Positions 29,287-37,699 of a stretch of DNA of 64,000 nt are shown piece by piece. The translations under genes and the position numbers were made by a program. The notes under the pieces are model-generated. The model saw only the letters and a program-made list of their open reading frames with translations, did no database searches and had not been told where the DNA came from. The DNA is from Ruminococcus sp. (GTDB lineage: Bacteria; Bacillota; Clostridia; Oscillospirales; Ruminococcaceae): NCBI RefSeq assembly GCF_024692365.1, contig NZ_JAILMR010000036.1, positions 36,922 through 100,921 on the forward strand. Reading direction: 5' to 3'. Within the stretch, counting starts at the first letter, position 1. Every line of letters starts with the position of its first letter.

Positions 29287-30444
29287 TCACTTTACCTCAC
29301 TTTTTGCGATAGCCTGATCAAGGTCGTTCAGTATATCATCAATATTCTCGATACCTATCGAAAGTCTTATCAGACCATCAGTTATGCCGACCTTTTTGCG
29401 TATCTCTTCGGGTATTGAAGCATGAGTCATGCTCGATGGGTGGCATACCAGCGATTCTACACCGCCAAGGCTTTCTGCCAGTGTTATCAGTTCGAGGTTC
29501 TCGAAGAATGTGTTGATATCGTAGTTGTCTTTCAGCTCGAAAGATATCATCACACCGCCGTTCTTAGCCTGACGCTTGTTGACTTCGTAGCCCTTATCGG
29601 TAGGAAGCCCGGGGTAGTGAACGCTCTTTACAGCACTGTGTTCAGTGAGATACTTTGCAGCAGCTTCTGCATTTGCAACGTGTCTGTCGAGACGTACACC
29701 CAGTGTCTTGATACCTCTTATCAGCAGGAAACTGTCAAATGGAGGAAGAACACCGCCTGTGGAATTCTGTATGAACGCCAGCTTTTCTGCAAGTTCAGGT
29801 GTCTTGACTACTGCCAGACCTGCAACGACATCGCTGTGTCCGCCGAGATATTTGGTAGCTGAATGAAGAACTATATCAGCACCAAGTTCAAGAGGTCTCT
29901 GTAAATATGGTGTCATGAATGTGTTGTCCACTATCACCAGCAGACCGTGCTTGTGAGCGATCTCGGATATCGCACGGATATCTGTTATTGTCATCAGCGG
30001 ATTTGCGGGGCTTTCTATCAGTACAGCCTTTACATCAGGTGTTATATCCTTTTCAAAAGCCGCAGGATCCTCTGTATCAGATATGGTATAGTTTATATCA
30101 AAGTGATCGAATACCTTGGAAAGCAGTCTGAACGTTCCGCCGTATACATTTGAAGATATCAGCACTCTGTCACCTGTGTTAAGCAGACTAAGAACTGCTG
30201 TTTCAGCAGCAAGTCCGCTTGCAAAAGCAAATCCAGCTTGACCGCCTTCAAGTTCTGCGATAAGTGCTTCAAGAGCTTCTCTTGTGGGGTTTCCGGTTCT
30301 TGAATACTCATATCCGCGCATCTTTCCAAGACCGTCCTGTTTGAAAGTCGAGGTCTGGTAAATAGGTATATTCACAGCACCTGTTCTTTCATCTATTGAT
30401 ATACCGCCGTGTATCAGAGCAGTTTCAATATTGTTGTAGCTCAT
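29287..30444 (-). CDS. Cystathionine gamma-lyase / gamma-synthase family PLP enzyme (MccB/MetB/MetC type)
   Basis: This 385-residue Cys/Met-metabolism PLP enzyme has the PLP lysine in LHSATKYLGGHSDV and the family motifs YEYSRTGNPTREALE and SLGGVESLVCHPSSMTHA. Sequence alone does not settle whether it synthesises or cleaves cystathionine. Pairing with cysK recalls mccA-mccB of Bacillus, where the pair converts homocysteine to cysteine. It is the first gene of the operon that continues through cysK into nafY-nifB-nifHDK-nafY and is preceded by a consensus promoter and a 16-bp palindrome. Confidence 0.93.
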   Translation of the reverse strand: MSYNNIETALIHGGISIDERTGAVNIPIYQTSTFKQDGLGKMRGYEYSRTGNPTREALEALIAELEGGQAGFAFASGLAAETAVLSLLNTGDRVLISSNVYGGTFRLLSKVFDHFDINYTISDTEDPAAFEKDITPDVKAVLIESPANPLMTITDIRAISEIAHKHGLLVIVDNTFMTPYLQRPLELGADIVLHSATKYLGGHSDVVAGLAVVKTPELAEKLAFIQNSTGGVLPPFDSFLLIRGIKTLGVRLDRHVANAEAAAKYLTEHSAVKSVHYPGLPTDKGYEVNKRQAKNGGVMISFELKDNYDINTFFENLELITLAESLGGVESLVCHPSSMTHASIPEEIRKKVGITDGLIRLSIGIENIDDILNDLDQAIAKSEVK

Positions 30445-30503
30445 AGTTCATACTTCCTTTCATATTATTCTTATCTGTTTAGTATGATTTATATCGTGAC
30501 TAT

Positions 30504-30532
30504 ATTGTACAACATATTCTGCCATTTGTCAA
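30504..30532 (-). promoter_or_regulatory. Promoter of the sulfur/nif-like operon
   Basis: On the minus strand TTGACA (30527-30532) and TACAAT (30504-30509) are 17 bp apart, 60 bp upstream of the first gene. It is the only strong promoter I see for the eight genes 30444-22889. Confidence 0.85.
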
Positions 30533-30552
30533 CACCTAAATAATACCTAAAT

Positions 30553-30568
30553 GTGATAACGTTATCAC
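30553..30568. promoter_or_regulatory. Perfect palindromic operator GTGATAACGTTATCAC
   Basis: A 16-bp perfect palindrome with central CG lies 20 bp upstream of the -35 of the sulfur/nif-like operon and 4 bp after the stop of the LacI-family gene. Central CG and AACGTT are usual for LacI-family operators. The half-site TGATA/TATCA also resembles sites ascribed to LysR cysteine regulators of streptococci. The same core recurs in the elements at 33181-33391 and 37700-37909. The position upstream of -35 suits activation more than simple repression. Confidence 0.75.
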
Positions 30569-30572
30569 GCTC

Positions 30573-31646
30573 TCAGATATAGTATTCAGGTTCGTTCAAT
30601 TCGCCGTAAGGACGGCAGCTTTCGCGTATTATCAGCGTGCCCTCAACTTCAAGTCGTGAGATTATCCTGTGCCCGCCTTTTATTCTATCAAGCAGAAGCA
30701 TCAGCGCAAAACGCACCATCTCGTTTTTTGGAAGTGATATCGTTGTCAGCATGGGTTTTGTGTACTGCGCCGCGTCGATATCATCGTTTGATATAACCGA
30801 TGGAGAATATATTTTTGATCTTCTGCGGTTGAGCGCTTTCAGCATACCCACCGCCAGAATATCATTGGCACAATATATACCCGTCGGCGGATCGGCTAGC
30901 CCCGAAAAATATTCCAGTGCCGCGATACCGTTGGCTTCGTTGGGCGTGGTATCGAAGATATAGTCAATATCGGGCGAGAGATGAAAAGTTGTCATTGCCG
31001 CCTGATATCCCATGAATCTCGATTCGTTGTGGCAGTCACCCACATAACCTATCTTCGTGTGACCAAGCTTTGCAAGATATGCGATCGCAGTGCGGGCTAT
31101 CCTGCTACCGTCACACAGTACCTCATCAACTTCATAGTTGGTTGAGTTTCGGTTTATCGAAACGATATTTTTCTCCTCGGTCTTCAGCTGTTTCAGCGCA
31201 CGGCTCGTAACCTTGCCTATGAGTATAAGACCATCGGACTTGTGTGATTTGTCCTGATAAAGGTCAGCCACCATTTTTTGCAGCTTGTCGCTCTGCATTA
31301 TCCTCTCATCGGAAAATTCAGCTCGATGCCATACGTTGTTAACGATACAGCTGCTGTTTCGCAGTTCCTTTTCCAGAATCATCAGCAGCTCATCATAGAA
31401 TGGGTCTGCTGCATCATTGCCGGAGCGTGTAACAAGGATATTTATATGATATATCCTATCCTCGTTATTTCTGCCTGATCTGAGGGAACGAGCACTTGCA
31501 TTCGGGATATAGTTTATCTCTCGGGCAGCCTCGATGACCTTCTGCCTGACTTCCTCACTGGAACATTTATGGTTCGGGTCGCTGAGTATCCTGCCAACGG
31601 TCGAAACCGATACCCCCGTCATTTTTGCTATTTCTTTCAGAGACAT
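30573..31646 (-). CDS. LacI-family transcriptional regulator
   Basis: This 357-residue protein has the LacI headpiece (SLKEIAKMTGVSVSTVGRIL) and the hinge helix with NASARSLRSGR, then a periplasmic-binding-protein-like effector domain with the family tail RESC. It is expressed from its own consensus promoter and reads toward the sulfur/nif-like operon, with the GTGATAACGTTATCAC palindrome immediately after its stop. It is one of two candidate regulators of that motif, the other being the LysR protein at 33420. Its effector is not apparent. Confidence 0.93.
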   Translation of the reverse strand: MSLKEIAKMTGVSVSTVGRILSDPNHKCSSEEVRQKVIEAAREINYIPNASARSLRSGRNNEDRIYHINILVTRSGNDAADPFYDELLMILEKELRNSSCIVNNVWHRAEFSDERIMQSDKLQKMVADLYQDKSHKSDGLILIGKVTSRALKQLKTEEKNIVSINRNSTNYEVDEVLCDGSRIARTAIAYLAKLGHTKIGYVGDCHNESRFMGYQAAMTTFHLSPDIDYIFDTTPNEANGIAALEYFSGLADPPTGIYCANDILAVGMLKALNRRRSKIYSPSVISNDDIDAAQYTKPMLTTISLPKNEMVRFALMLLLDRIKGGHRIISRLEVEGTLIIRESCRPYGELNEPEYYI

Positions 31647-31694
31647 TTCTTTGCCCCCTTGAATTAATTTTAGTAATCCTATCTGATAGATATG

Positions 31695-31723
31695 ATTATA
31701 GCACTTTATTTCCTACTTGTCAA
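31695..31723 (-). promoter_or_regulatory. Promoter of the LacI-family gene
   Basis: On the minus strand TTGACA (31718-31723) and TATAAT (31695-31700) are 17 bp apart. The dyad CTATC-T-GATAG lies just downstream of the -10 (31679-31689) and may be an autoregulatory site. Confidence 0.85.
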
Positions 31724-31762
31724 CTAGGTTAAATGTTAATTTTTTGTAATTTGCTTTGTCAT

Positions 31763-31798
31763 AAAAAAGGACATCTCTGCAAAATACAGAGATGTCCT
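31763..31798 (-). terminator. Terminator of metY
   Basis: On the minus strand AGGACATCTCTG (31798-31787) pairs perfectly with CAGAGATGTCCT (31779-31768), followed by TTTTT. It separates metY from the LacI gene. Confidence 0.92.
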
Positions 31799-31811
31799 GA
31801 TGTCAGAATTA

Positions 31812-33101
31812 TCACAGCAGTCCGGCTGCCTTGAATGCCTGTTCAAGATCTTCGATAAGATCGTCTGCGTCCTCTAATCCTGCGGAAATACGTATGAGAT
31901 TGCGTGGTATCTCAGCCAACTTGAACTCGTCCTCGGTCAGCTCGGAATGAGTTGTATTCGGTGAGTCAACTATGAGAGAACGTGCGTCACCGAGGTTTAC
32001 ATGATAGTGGAAAAGCTTGATGTTATTAAGGAACTCAGCCTCCTGTTCGGGAGTACCCTTTATACCGAAGGACAGCACTCCGCCGCCGCCATTGGGCAGA
32101 TTCTTTTCAGCCAGTTCCTTGAACTTGTAGCTTGCAAGGCTTGGGTGACGTACCCATTCAACAGCAGGGGAGCTTTCCAGATATGCCGCGATCTTTGCAG
32201 CGTTCCTCGACTGCTTAGCCACACGCTCTGAAAGTGTCTCAAGTCCGATTATACCGAGATATGCGTCCTGAGGTGAAAGCGCAGCGCCCAGCAGATTCAG
32301 ATATACAAGTATCGCACGGAAGATAAAGAAATTATCGGGGAATATATCCGCAGGAGACTTTCCGCCCAGCATTACTATCGGCTTGTAGAACTGAGGATAT
32401 TTTTCCTTGGTGTACAGTGACATATCACCGTTGTCAAGTATAAGTCCTGCGATGATATTTCCGTGACCTGTCAGCGCCTTTGTTGCGGAGTATACGACGA
32501 TATCGGCACCATGTTCGAGAGGTCTGTAAAGATAAGGTGTTGCAAGGGTGTTATCAACTACAACAGGTACGCCGTGCTTGTGAGCAACTTCTGATATAGC
32601 ATCGATATCCAGCAGATATGCATTGGGGTTGCTGATAGATTCAACATAAATAGCCTTGACATCATCGGTTATTTCAGCATCAAGCTTTGCGGGGTCAAGT
32701 ATAGCTTCGGTGAGCTTGATATTTATACCGAATTCAGGGAACAGTCTGTCGAATGCATCTATCGTTCCGCCGTATACATAAGGTGATGCAAGTATCGTTC
32801 CGCCGCCAACAGCCAGATTCAGCAGTGTGTAGCTGATTGCCGCCATTCCCGAACCAACTGCTACTGCGTTCTTTGCACCGTCAAGAGCCTTTACTCTCTC
32901 GGCAAAATAGTTAACAGTAGGGTTGCCCACACGGGTATAAAGATATCCAGCTTCCTTATATGTAAACAGATTCTGTGCGTGTTCGGTGTTCTTGAAATCG
33001 TAAGCCGCTGTCTGATATATGGGAGGTGATATCGCGAGGTTGTTATCCAGTGGGCTGTAACCTGCCTTTATTTTCTTGGTATCAAATCTTAATTCTGCCA
33101 T
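31812..33101 (-). CDS. metY: O-acetylhomoserine sulfhydrylase (direct sulfhydrylation enzyme)
   Basis: This 429-residue PLP enzyme of the Cys/Met family is longer than the cystathionine enzymes, as MetY usually is, and has the PLP lysine in YSATKALTGHGNIIAG. It makes homocysteine from O-acetylhomoserine and sulfide; thiols such as methanethiol can also serve in this family, which yields methionine directly. The product of the nearby MetA, with its acetyl-type active site, would be its substrate. It is monocistronic, with promoter 33143-33171 and a large control element 80 bp upstream of the start. Confidence 0.92.
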   Translation of the reverse strand: MAELRFDTKKIKAGYSPLDNNLAISPPIYQTAAYDFKNTEHAQNLFTYKEAGYLYTRVGNPTVNYFAERVKALDGAKNAVAVGSGMAAISYTLLNLAVGGGTILASPYVYGGTIDAFDRLFPEFGINIKLTEAILDPAKLDAEITDDVKAIYVESISNPNAYLLDIDAISEVAHKHGVPVVVDNTLATPYLYRPLEHGADIVVYSATKALTGHGNIIAGLILDNGDMSLYTKEKYPQFYKPIVMLGGKSPADIFPDNFFIFRAILVYLNLLGAALSPQDAYLGIIGLETLSERVAKQSRNAAKIAAYLESSPAVEWVRHPSLASYKFKELAEKNLPNGGGGVLSFGIKGTPEQEAEFLNNIKLFHYHVNLGDARSLIVDSPNTTHSELTEDEFKLAEIPRNLIRISAGLEDADDLIEDLEQAFKAAGLL

Positions 33102-33142
33102 GATGATCTTCCTTTCGGTTTTGGTTTGTTTTCGATGTTTAC

Positions 33143-33171
33143 AGTTTACCCGAAAACATAAGAAAGGTCAA
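33143..33171 (-). promoter_or_regulatory. Promoter of metY
   Basis: On the minus strand TTGACC (33166-33171) and TAAACT (33143-33148) are 17 bp apart. The spacer ends TTTCGGG, like the ABC-transporter promoter at 37919-37947, which has TTTCGGA. The nearest operator ends exactly 9 bp upstream of the -35 in both promoters. Confidence 0.75.
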
Positions 33172-33180
33172 TGATAAAAG

Positions 33181-33391
33181 GTGATATCGTTGTCATATAC
33201 CCGACATAATATGCTTGTATATCAGCTTTACGGGGTATCGATATATACCGTTTTCAGCATATCAAAAGCTAGCTTCGACGAAAACGTGACAACGTTATCT
33301 GCACGTAAATACGGGCTATTTGATATCAGAACAATGTCATATTCCAGCCCTCTGATATATCATCGGTGAGATAATAAGAATACGTTATCAT
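33181..33391 (-). promoter_or_regulatory. Upstream control element of metY (copy A of a repeated cis element)
   Basis: Three blocks stand at fixed spacing: GTGATATCGTTGTCA (33181-33195), TGACAACGTTATC (33287-33299) and AAGAATACGTTATCAT (33376-33391). The first two are inverted copies that could pair over 13 bp with one T-T mismatch. Copy B at 37700-37909 has the same blocks at the same spacing (77 bp between the last two) and the same orientation relative to its downstream gene. The segments between blocks have diverged. The element could be an array of operators or a structured RNA leader. However, it lies upstream of the promoter at 33143-33171, so DNA binding is more likely. Confidence 0.7.
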
Positions 33392-33419
33392 ATATATCAC
33401 TTGCTATAAAAGATATTTA

Positions 33420-34373
33420 TTACTCCTGATAAACGTCATTTATCAGTTCTGACTTTGCATTCTTTTGCAGACTGAGTTTCAGCTCCTCGATATATCGCTC
33501 GCCTATCTCACTTAACGCACCGTGTTTCTTGCGGATATATCCTATCTCCATAACGGTATTATGATTTTCGCTGTCCTCACGGAATGGAACTACAACATAA
33601 TCGCTTCCGTTCATTTCTTCGCAGAGTATTCCCGAACAAAGTGTATATCCGTACAGCGATTTCATCAGCTCACCCATAGCGGCACGGTCTGTTGCTTTTA
33701 TCATTCGCGGATAGATATTTTCACTTAATATTTCCTCTGCAAAAAGATATCCGTTGCTTCCGTTTTGTTCAAATGAAAGGCAAGGGTACGGCGCAAGCTG
33801 TTCAAGTCCGATAGATTCTTCTCCCGCAAGAGGGTGCCCGCGCCACATATATACATATGCTCGGCATTTTATCAGCCCTGTGAATTCAAGCTCGTTTTCC
33901 TCCAGCATTTTTGTTATCGGCTTTCGGTTAAATGAACTGATATACAAAACACCTATCTCACTTTTCAGACTTCCCACATCATGTATGATATTCAGTGTCT
34001 CCGTTTCTCGTATAGCGAATTCAAATTCAAGTGTGCCGAACTGCTTTACAGTCTCGATAAAAGCACTAACAGCGAATGAATAATGCTGGGTCGACACACC
34101 GAATTTCCGCTTCATATCCTTGTTGATATATTTCTCGCAGACTAGTTCATACTGCCTGTACAGCTGTCCGATACTGCAAAGAAATTCCTCGCCCTCTGCC
34201 GTGGGAACAACACCTTTTGGTGTCCGCAGGAATATCTCTGCACCTATCTCACGTTCAAGTTCCCGAACTGCATTGGTCAGTGTAGGCTGGGATATCCCAA
34301 GCTTGTCTGCCGCTTTGTTCATTGAACCGCTCTCGCTTATCATGAGGGCGTAGTTTATCTGCTGAAGTGTCAT
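33420..34373 (-). CDS. LysR-family transcriptional regulator, candidate regulator of sulfur genes
   Basis: This 317-residue protein has the LysR N-terminal helix-turn-helix (MTLQQINYALMISESGSMNK, AADKLGISQPTLTNAVRELE, FLRTPKGVVPTAEG) and a substrate-binding-like effector domain. ATG 34373 follows AGGAGG by 6 bp; a longer reading would start inside the upstream terminator. Its 3' end abuts the metY control element. LysR proteins such as CmbR, MetR and CysB govern sulfur amino-acid genes and usually activate from sites near -65, so this is a serious candidate for the GATAACGTTATC motif (inference). Confidence 0.92.
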   Translation of the reverse strand: MTLQQINYALMISESGSMNKAADKLGISQPTLTNAVRELEREIGAEIFLRTPKGVVPTAEGEEFLCSIGQLYRQYELVCEKYINKDMKRKFGVSTQHYSFAVSAFIETVKQFGTLEFEFAIRETETLNIIHDVGSLKSEIGVLYISSFNRKPITKMLEENELEFTGLIKCRAYVYMWRGHPLAGEESIGLEQLAPYPCLSFEQNGSNGYLFAEEILSENIYPRMIKATDRAAMGELMKSLYGYTLCSGILCEEMNGSDYVVVPFREDSENHNTVMEIGYIRKKHGALSEIGERYIEELKLSLQKNAKSELINDVYQE

Positions 34374-34403
34374 GGCTAACCTCCTGATGATTGGATTGTA
34401 TAA

Positions 34404-34440
34404 ACGAAAACGCTCATCGGTATTGCTATCTCGATGAGCG
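34404..34440 (-). terminator. Terminator of the gshA-amidohydrolase unit
   Basis: On the minus strand CGCTCATCG pairs with CGATGAGCG (34432-34440 with 34411-34419), followed by TTTTCGTTT. Confidence 0.8.
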
Positions 34441-34483
34441 CCCTGGATATTGTTTACGAAAGACAATATACACGATAGTCGGG

Positions 34484-35233
34484 TCAGATATGCATAGCAT
34501 CCATCGCCTTGATGTATTGCAGACTTGGGACAAAAATCCCCTCATGCTGTCTGCCGCTGTATATCTGTTCGCCGTCTTTGTATACCAGAAGCTGTGCGAT
34601 AGGGACTTCCTCCCAATCGCCGCCGTCAAGGGCAGTTGTCGCGAAAATATATCCCGTGCCAAGTCTTCGGGATTTCATTGTGTCTTTCATATTTTTATGT
34701 ATATAAAGCAGCTCACCGTCATATATCATTATGTTGAGCTTGTTTTTATGTGACATTTCCTGAAGCAGACTGTCCACAAGTTCGCAGCGCTCCTGCTGTG
34801 AAAGTTCGCCGTTTTTCTGGGCATTGTCAAGAGTCTCCATCAGGAATAAAAACAATCTTTCCGAATCTGTATCGCCGCTTTGATTGTTAAGATATGGTAT
34901 CAGTCTGCTGCCCGAATATATAGTGCCGTTGTGGATAAGCGTCCATTGTCTGCCTGTGATATCTCGCCCTGTGAAAGGGTGGCAGTTTTCAAGCTTTATC
35001 GAACCGACAGTTGCAAATCTTATATGCCCGAGTACAGTTTTCTGATCTTCGATATTTTGCAAAAGCCTTTCTAGGGCAGCGCTGTCAGATGCACGTTCGC
35101 AGCCTCTTATCAGCCTGTCACCGTACATTATTCCCCAACCGTGAGGATTGCTTACACTGTGAGAGAAAAATTCCTGGAGCTGTTCTTTGATATCTGTTGG
35201 TTTTGCGGCGGAAAAGCCGATAAGTTCACACAT
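34484..35233 (-). CDS. Class-II glutamine amidotransferase-like hydrolase (YafJ/EgtC/Dug3 type)
   Basis: This 249-residue Ntn-hydrolase opens MCELIGFSA, with the catalytic cysteine exposed after Met removal. For that reason ATG 35233 is chosen over an in-frame GTG three codons upstream; GAAGGTG precedes it. Other motifs are HGWGI, HIRFATVG, NCHPF, LIHNGTI and GDTDSERLF. Members such as EgtC and yeast Dug3 cleave gamma-glutamyl bonds. Because the gene follows the glutamate-cysteine ligase gene after 12 bp, it may release or recycle gamma-glutamyl-thiol compounds (inference). No partner synthase domain is present. Confidence 0.82.
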   Translation of the reverse strand: MCELIGFSAAKPTDIKEQLQEFFSHSVSNPHGWGIMYGDRLIRGCERASDSAALERLLQNIEDQKTVLGHIRFATVGSIKLENCHPFTGRDITGRQWTLIHNGTIYSGSRLIPYLNNQSGDTDSERLFLFLMETLDNAQKNGELSQQERCELVDSLLQEMSHKNKLNIMIYDGELLYIHKNMKDTMKSRRLGTGYIFATTALDGGDWEEVPIAQLLVYKDGEQIYSGRQHEGIFVPSLQYIKAMDAMHI

Positions 35234-35245
35234 CTGTATCACCTT

Positions 35246-36400
35246 CTATTTATATATTTTTTCATTGATTATCCTGCTGCACAGGCGGTCACTGAGTTTA
35301 GCTTTTTCATATGCTATGACATTAAGATATTCTTCATTGTCAGTAAAACGCTCCGCCATCTTATCAAGTATCTGCGCGGCTTTTTCGAGTATCGGTATAC
35401 CGTCTATCGTCACACCTTCAAGATCAAGCAGAGCCGCATTCTTGTGATTTTCGACAGCCTGAATCTGTAATTCATCTGTGTATTCAAAATCCGGCTGTTC
35501 CGAAAGATATACCGCCAGAAGATGTGCAAAGCGCAGATCCTCCGAATTTATGCCAAGAGGTTCCAGCGGATTGAGGTCAAACATTCTCAGCTCGATATGG
35601 CTGACACCCTTTGCGAAATTCTCGATACTGTTCTCGCCCTTTGGTTTCAGTCTTATGGGCAGATACAACTCACTTGCAGAAAACAGCTTTCCTTCATCAA
35701 CATATCGCTGTATGCTGTCCACATATGCCGAAAGACTTTCAAATCTGAGTGTCGGAATAAATCTGTTCCAGTAGCCCTTTTCGCTGCTCCTTATTGAAGC
35801 ATATTTGCTGACCGCAGCACCCTTTGCACCGTCCTCATAAAGGGAACGGTCATATACGGGACTTGCAGCAGTAAGCAGCAGAGGCAGCCAGCTGTGTCGG
35901 CTTAGCTGTTTGTAAAGCCTGAGATAGAAGCTGTTTTTGAATTCATCAAAATCCCCGCCTGTTGATATGCTTTTCAGATATTCATCATCAAAAGAGAAAT
36001 TGAAATGTATTCCCGAAAAGAGCATCAGCCTTTTACCGTATCGCTGTTCCAGCTTTTCACGGTAGAAACGCTTGCCTGAAAGACTTCCTCTGAAATCTGC
36101 AACACGTATCTCGCTGTCATCTGAAAAATGCGGAGGGTCGCTGTAAAGCCAGATGTTCTCATTCATATCATCAAGCTGTGCTCTCACCTTTTTATCCAGA
36201 CGTTCAAGTTCCTTCATAACACCGTCAATGCTTGTACAGACAGGTGTTACCAGCTCGATCTGGTTTTCGCAGAAATCGCGGGTTATCTCATTGTCTTCGT
36301 CGAATGGGTGAGGTGTCTGTGAAAGCCTTCTGTTTTTATCAACACGCAGAGTTTCGCGCTCTACACCGAAATTTCCTTTATATATAAGCTGATTCTCCAT
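35246..36400 (-). CDS. gshA: Glutamate-cysteine ligase-like enzyme (GshA family)
   Basis: This 384-residue protein opens with YKGNFGVERETLRVD and LSQTPHPF, the signature of the gamma-proteobacterial/GshAB ligase domain, and has DFCENQIELVTP and YHxx-free downstream blocks such as HFNFSF. It ligates glutamate to cysteine. It is shorter than E. coli GshA (518) and lacks the ATP-grasp glutathione synthetase half of GshAB. No gshB lies in the window, so the product may be gamma-glutamylcysteine. AAGGAGG precedes the ATG. Confidence 0.85.
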   Translation of the reverse strand: MENQLIYKGNFGVERETLRVDKNRRLSQTPHPFDEDNEITRDFCENQIELVTPVCTSIDGVMKELERLDKKVRAQLDDMNENIWLYSDPPHFSDDSEIRVADFRGSLSGKRFYREKLEQRYGKRLMLFSGIHFNFSFDDEYLKSISTGGDFDEFKNSFYLRLYKQLSRHSWLPLLLTAASPVYDRSLYEDGAKGAAVSKYASIRSSEKGYWNRFIPTLRFESLSAYVDSIQRYVDEGKLFSASELYLPIRLKPKGENSIENFAKGVSHIELRMFDLNPLEPLGINSEDLRFAHLLAVYLSEQPDFEYTDELQIQAVENHKNAALLDLEGVTIDGIPILEKAAQILDKMAERFTDNEEYLNVIAYEKAKLSDRLCSRIINEKIYK

Positions 36401-36484
36401 TTTTCCTCCTTATATAGAAGCTAACGTCCTTATATGCGTCTCCATATTATGGAATTAATCCTATTAAATCAATATGATAAATAG

Positions 36485-36513
36485 ATTATATCATATAATT
36501 CCTATAATGTCAA
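36485..36513 (-). promoter_or_regulatory. Promoter of gshA and the amidohydrolase gene
   Basis: On the minus strand TTGACA (36508-36513), 17 bp, TATAAT (36485-36490): perfect consensus, about 85 bp upstream of gshA. Confidence 0.88.
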
Positions 36514-36554
36514 TATGAAATGTTGTAAACGAATTATTAACACCATTGCATATC

Positions 36555-36585
36555 AAAAAGCGCGGACAATTCATATCGTCCGCGC
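36555..36585 (-). terminator. Terminator of metA
   Basis: GCGCGGAC (minus, 36585-36578) pairs with GTCCGCGC (36567-36560), followed by TTTTT. Confidence 0.88.
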
Positions 36586-36591
36586 ATAATA

Positions 36592-37494
36592 TCAGAATTC
36601 ATAAGGTGTTATCTGATAAACAAAATAGTTCAGCCAGTTTGAGAAAAGTAAACTCGAAGCCGATATCCAGCGGCTTTCGGGCTCTTTATCAGGGTCATCA
36701 TCAGGAAAATAATTCTTAGGTATATCAGGAGAGATACCTTTGTCGGTATCACGGATATATTCCTCCGCCAGCCTGTAAAGATCATACTCGGGGTGACCGT
36801 TCACAAATATATTCTTGCCGCCGTCGGTAACTATATATACACCAGTTTCTTCGGATTCTGCAATAATCGAAAGCTCTTTTGTATTCAGTATCTCATCTCT
36901 GCTGATGCCTGTATATCTCGAATGTGGCGCATAGAAATTCTTATCAAATCCGCGGACTAACTCATTACCCGGTTCGGTGACAGTGTGTTTGAATATACCC
37001 GAAAGCTTTCTGTCAAGATCATACTTTGATATACCGTAGTGATAGTAAAGTCCCGCCTGAGCTGCCCAGCACAGATATAATGTCGAAGTAACGTGTATCC
37101 TGCTCCATTCAAATATAGCCGAAAGCTCACCCCAGTAATCAACGTCCTCATAGGCAAGCTTTTCAACAGGCGCACCTGTGATTATCAGACCGTCATAATA
37201 CTTGTGTTCTATCTGATAAAAGGGCAGATAGTTTTTCAGCAGATAACTCATGGGAGTATTCTTATATTTATGTGTCGTCAGCCTTATAAATGTGACTTCT
37301 GTTTGCAGAGGTGAATTAGACAGCAGGCGCAGAAGCTGCTGCTCTGTCTCTTCCTTGTCAGGCATTATATTCAGGACAGCTATTTTAAGCTCTCTTATAT
37401 CCTGGTGCATCGCGCGTTCTTCTGTCATTGCAAAGATATTTTCCTTTTTCAGCTTTTCAATAACGGGCAGTGTTTCTTTTAATCTAATTGGCAT
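36592..37494 (-). CDS. metA: Homoserine O-acetyltransferase of the MetA family
   Basis: This 300-residue enzyme opens the methionine pathway. The catalytic cysteine is Cys142 (TLYLCWAAQA), with His234 and Glu236 in NGHPEYD. Acyl preference in this family follows residue 111: Glu gives acetyl, Gly gives succinyl. Here residue 111 is Glu, in ITGAPVEKLAYEDV, so the product should be O-acetylhomoserine, the substrate of MetY at 31812. It has its own perfect promoter and terminator. AAAGGAGAG precedes the ATG. Confidence 0.95.
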   Translation of the reverse strand: MPIRLKETLPVIEKLKKENIFAMTEERAMHQDIRELKIAVLNIMPDKEETEQQLLRLLSNSPLQTEVTFIRLTTHKYKNTPMSYLLKNYLPFYQIEHKYYDGLIITGAPVEKLAYEDVDYWGELSAIFEWSRIHVTSTLYLCWAAQAGLYYHYGISKYDLDRKLSGIFKHTVTEPGNELVRGFDKNFYAPHSRYTGISRDEILNTKELSIIAESEETGVYIVTDGGKNIFVNGHPEYDLYRLAEEYIRDTDKGISPDIPKNYFPDDDPDKEPESRWISASSLLFSNWLNYFVYQITPYEF

Positions 37495-37547
37495 ACGCTC
37501 GCTCTCCTTTACATTATAGTTTTCATATAGGTTTAGTATGTTTTTAG

Positions 37548-37576
37548 ATTATAACACATTTTTCCACCCGTGTCAA
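37548..37576 (-). promoter_or_regulatory. Promoter of metA
   Basis: On the minus strand TTGACA (37571-37576), 17 bp, TATAAT (37548-37553). No SAM riboswitch or T-box is visible in the short leader. Confidence 0.88.
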
Positions 37577-37699
37577 TAGCTGTTTTCAAATTTTTTTCGT
37601 GGATTTTTCTTCATTATATAGTACCAAAACATAACCGTGTCCGCCCGATATACGTCATCTATTACAGGATATAAATTGTATTTATAACAAAGCTATTTC

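Noticed and set aside
34484..36400. Ergothioneine pathway (EgtA/EgtC)
   Set aside because: The ligase is of the GshA/GshAB type, not EgtA, and no EgtB, EgtD or EgtE gene is near.
33102..37580. SAM-I, SAM-II or T-box riboswitches before metY, metA and gshA
   Set aside because: The leaders after the mapped promoters are short and I find none of the conserved SAM riboswitch or T-box core sequences.
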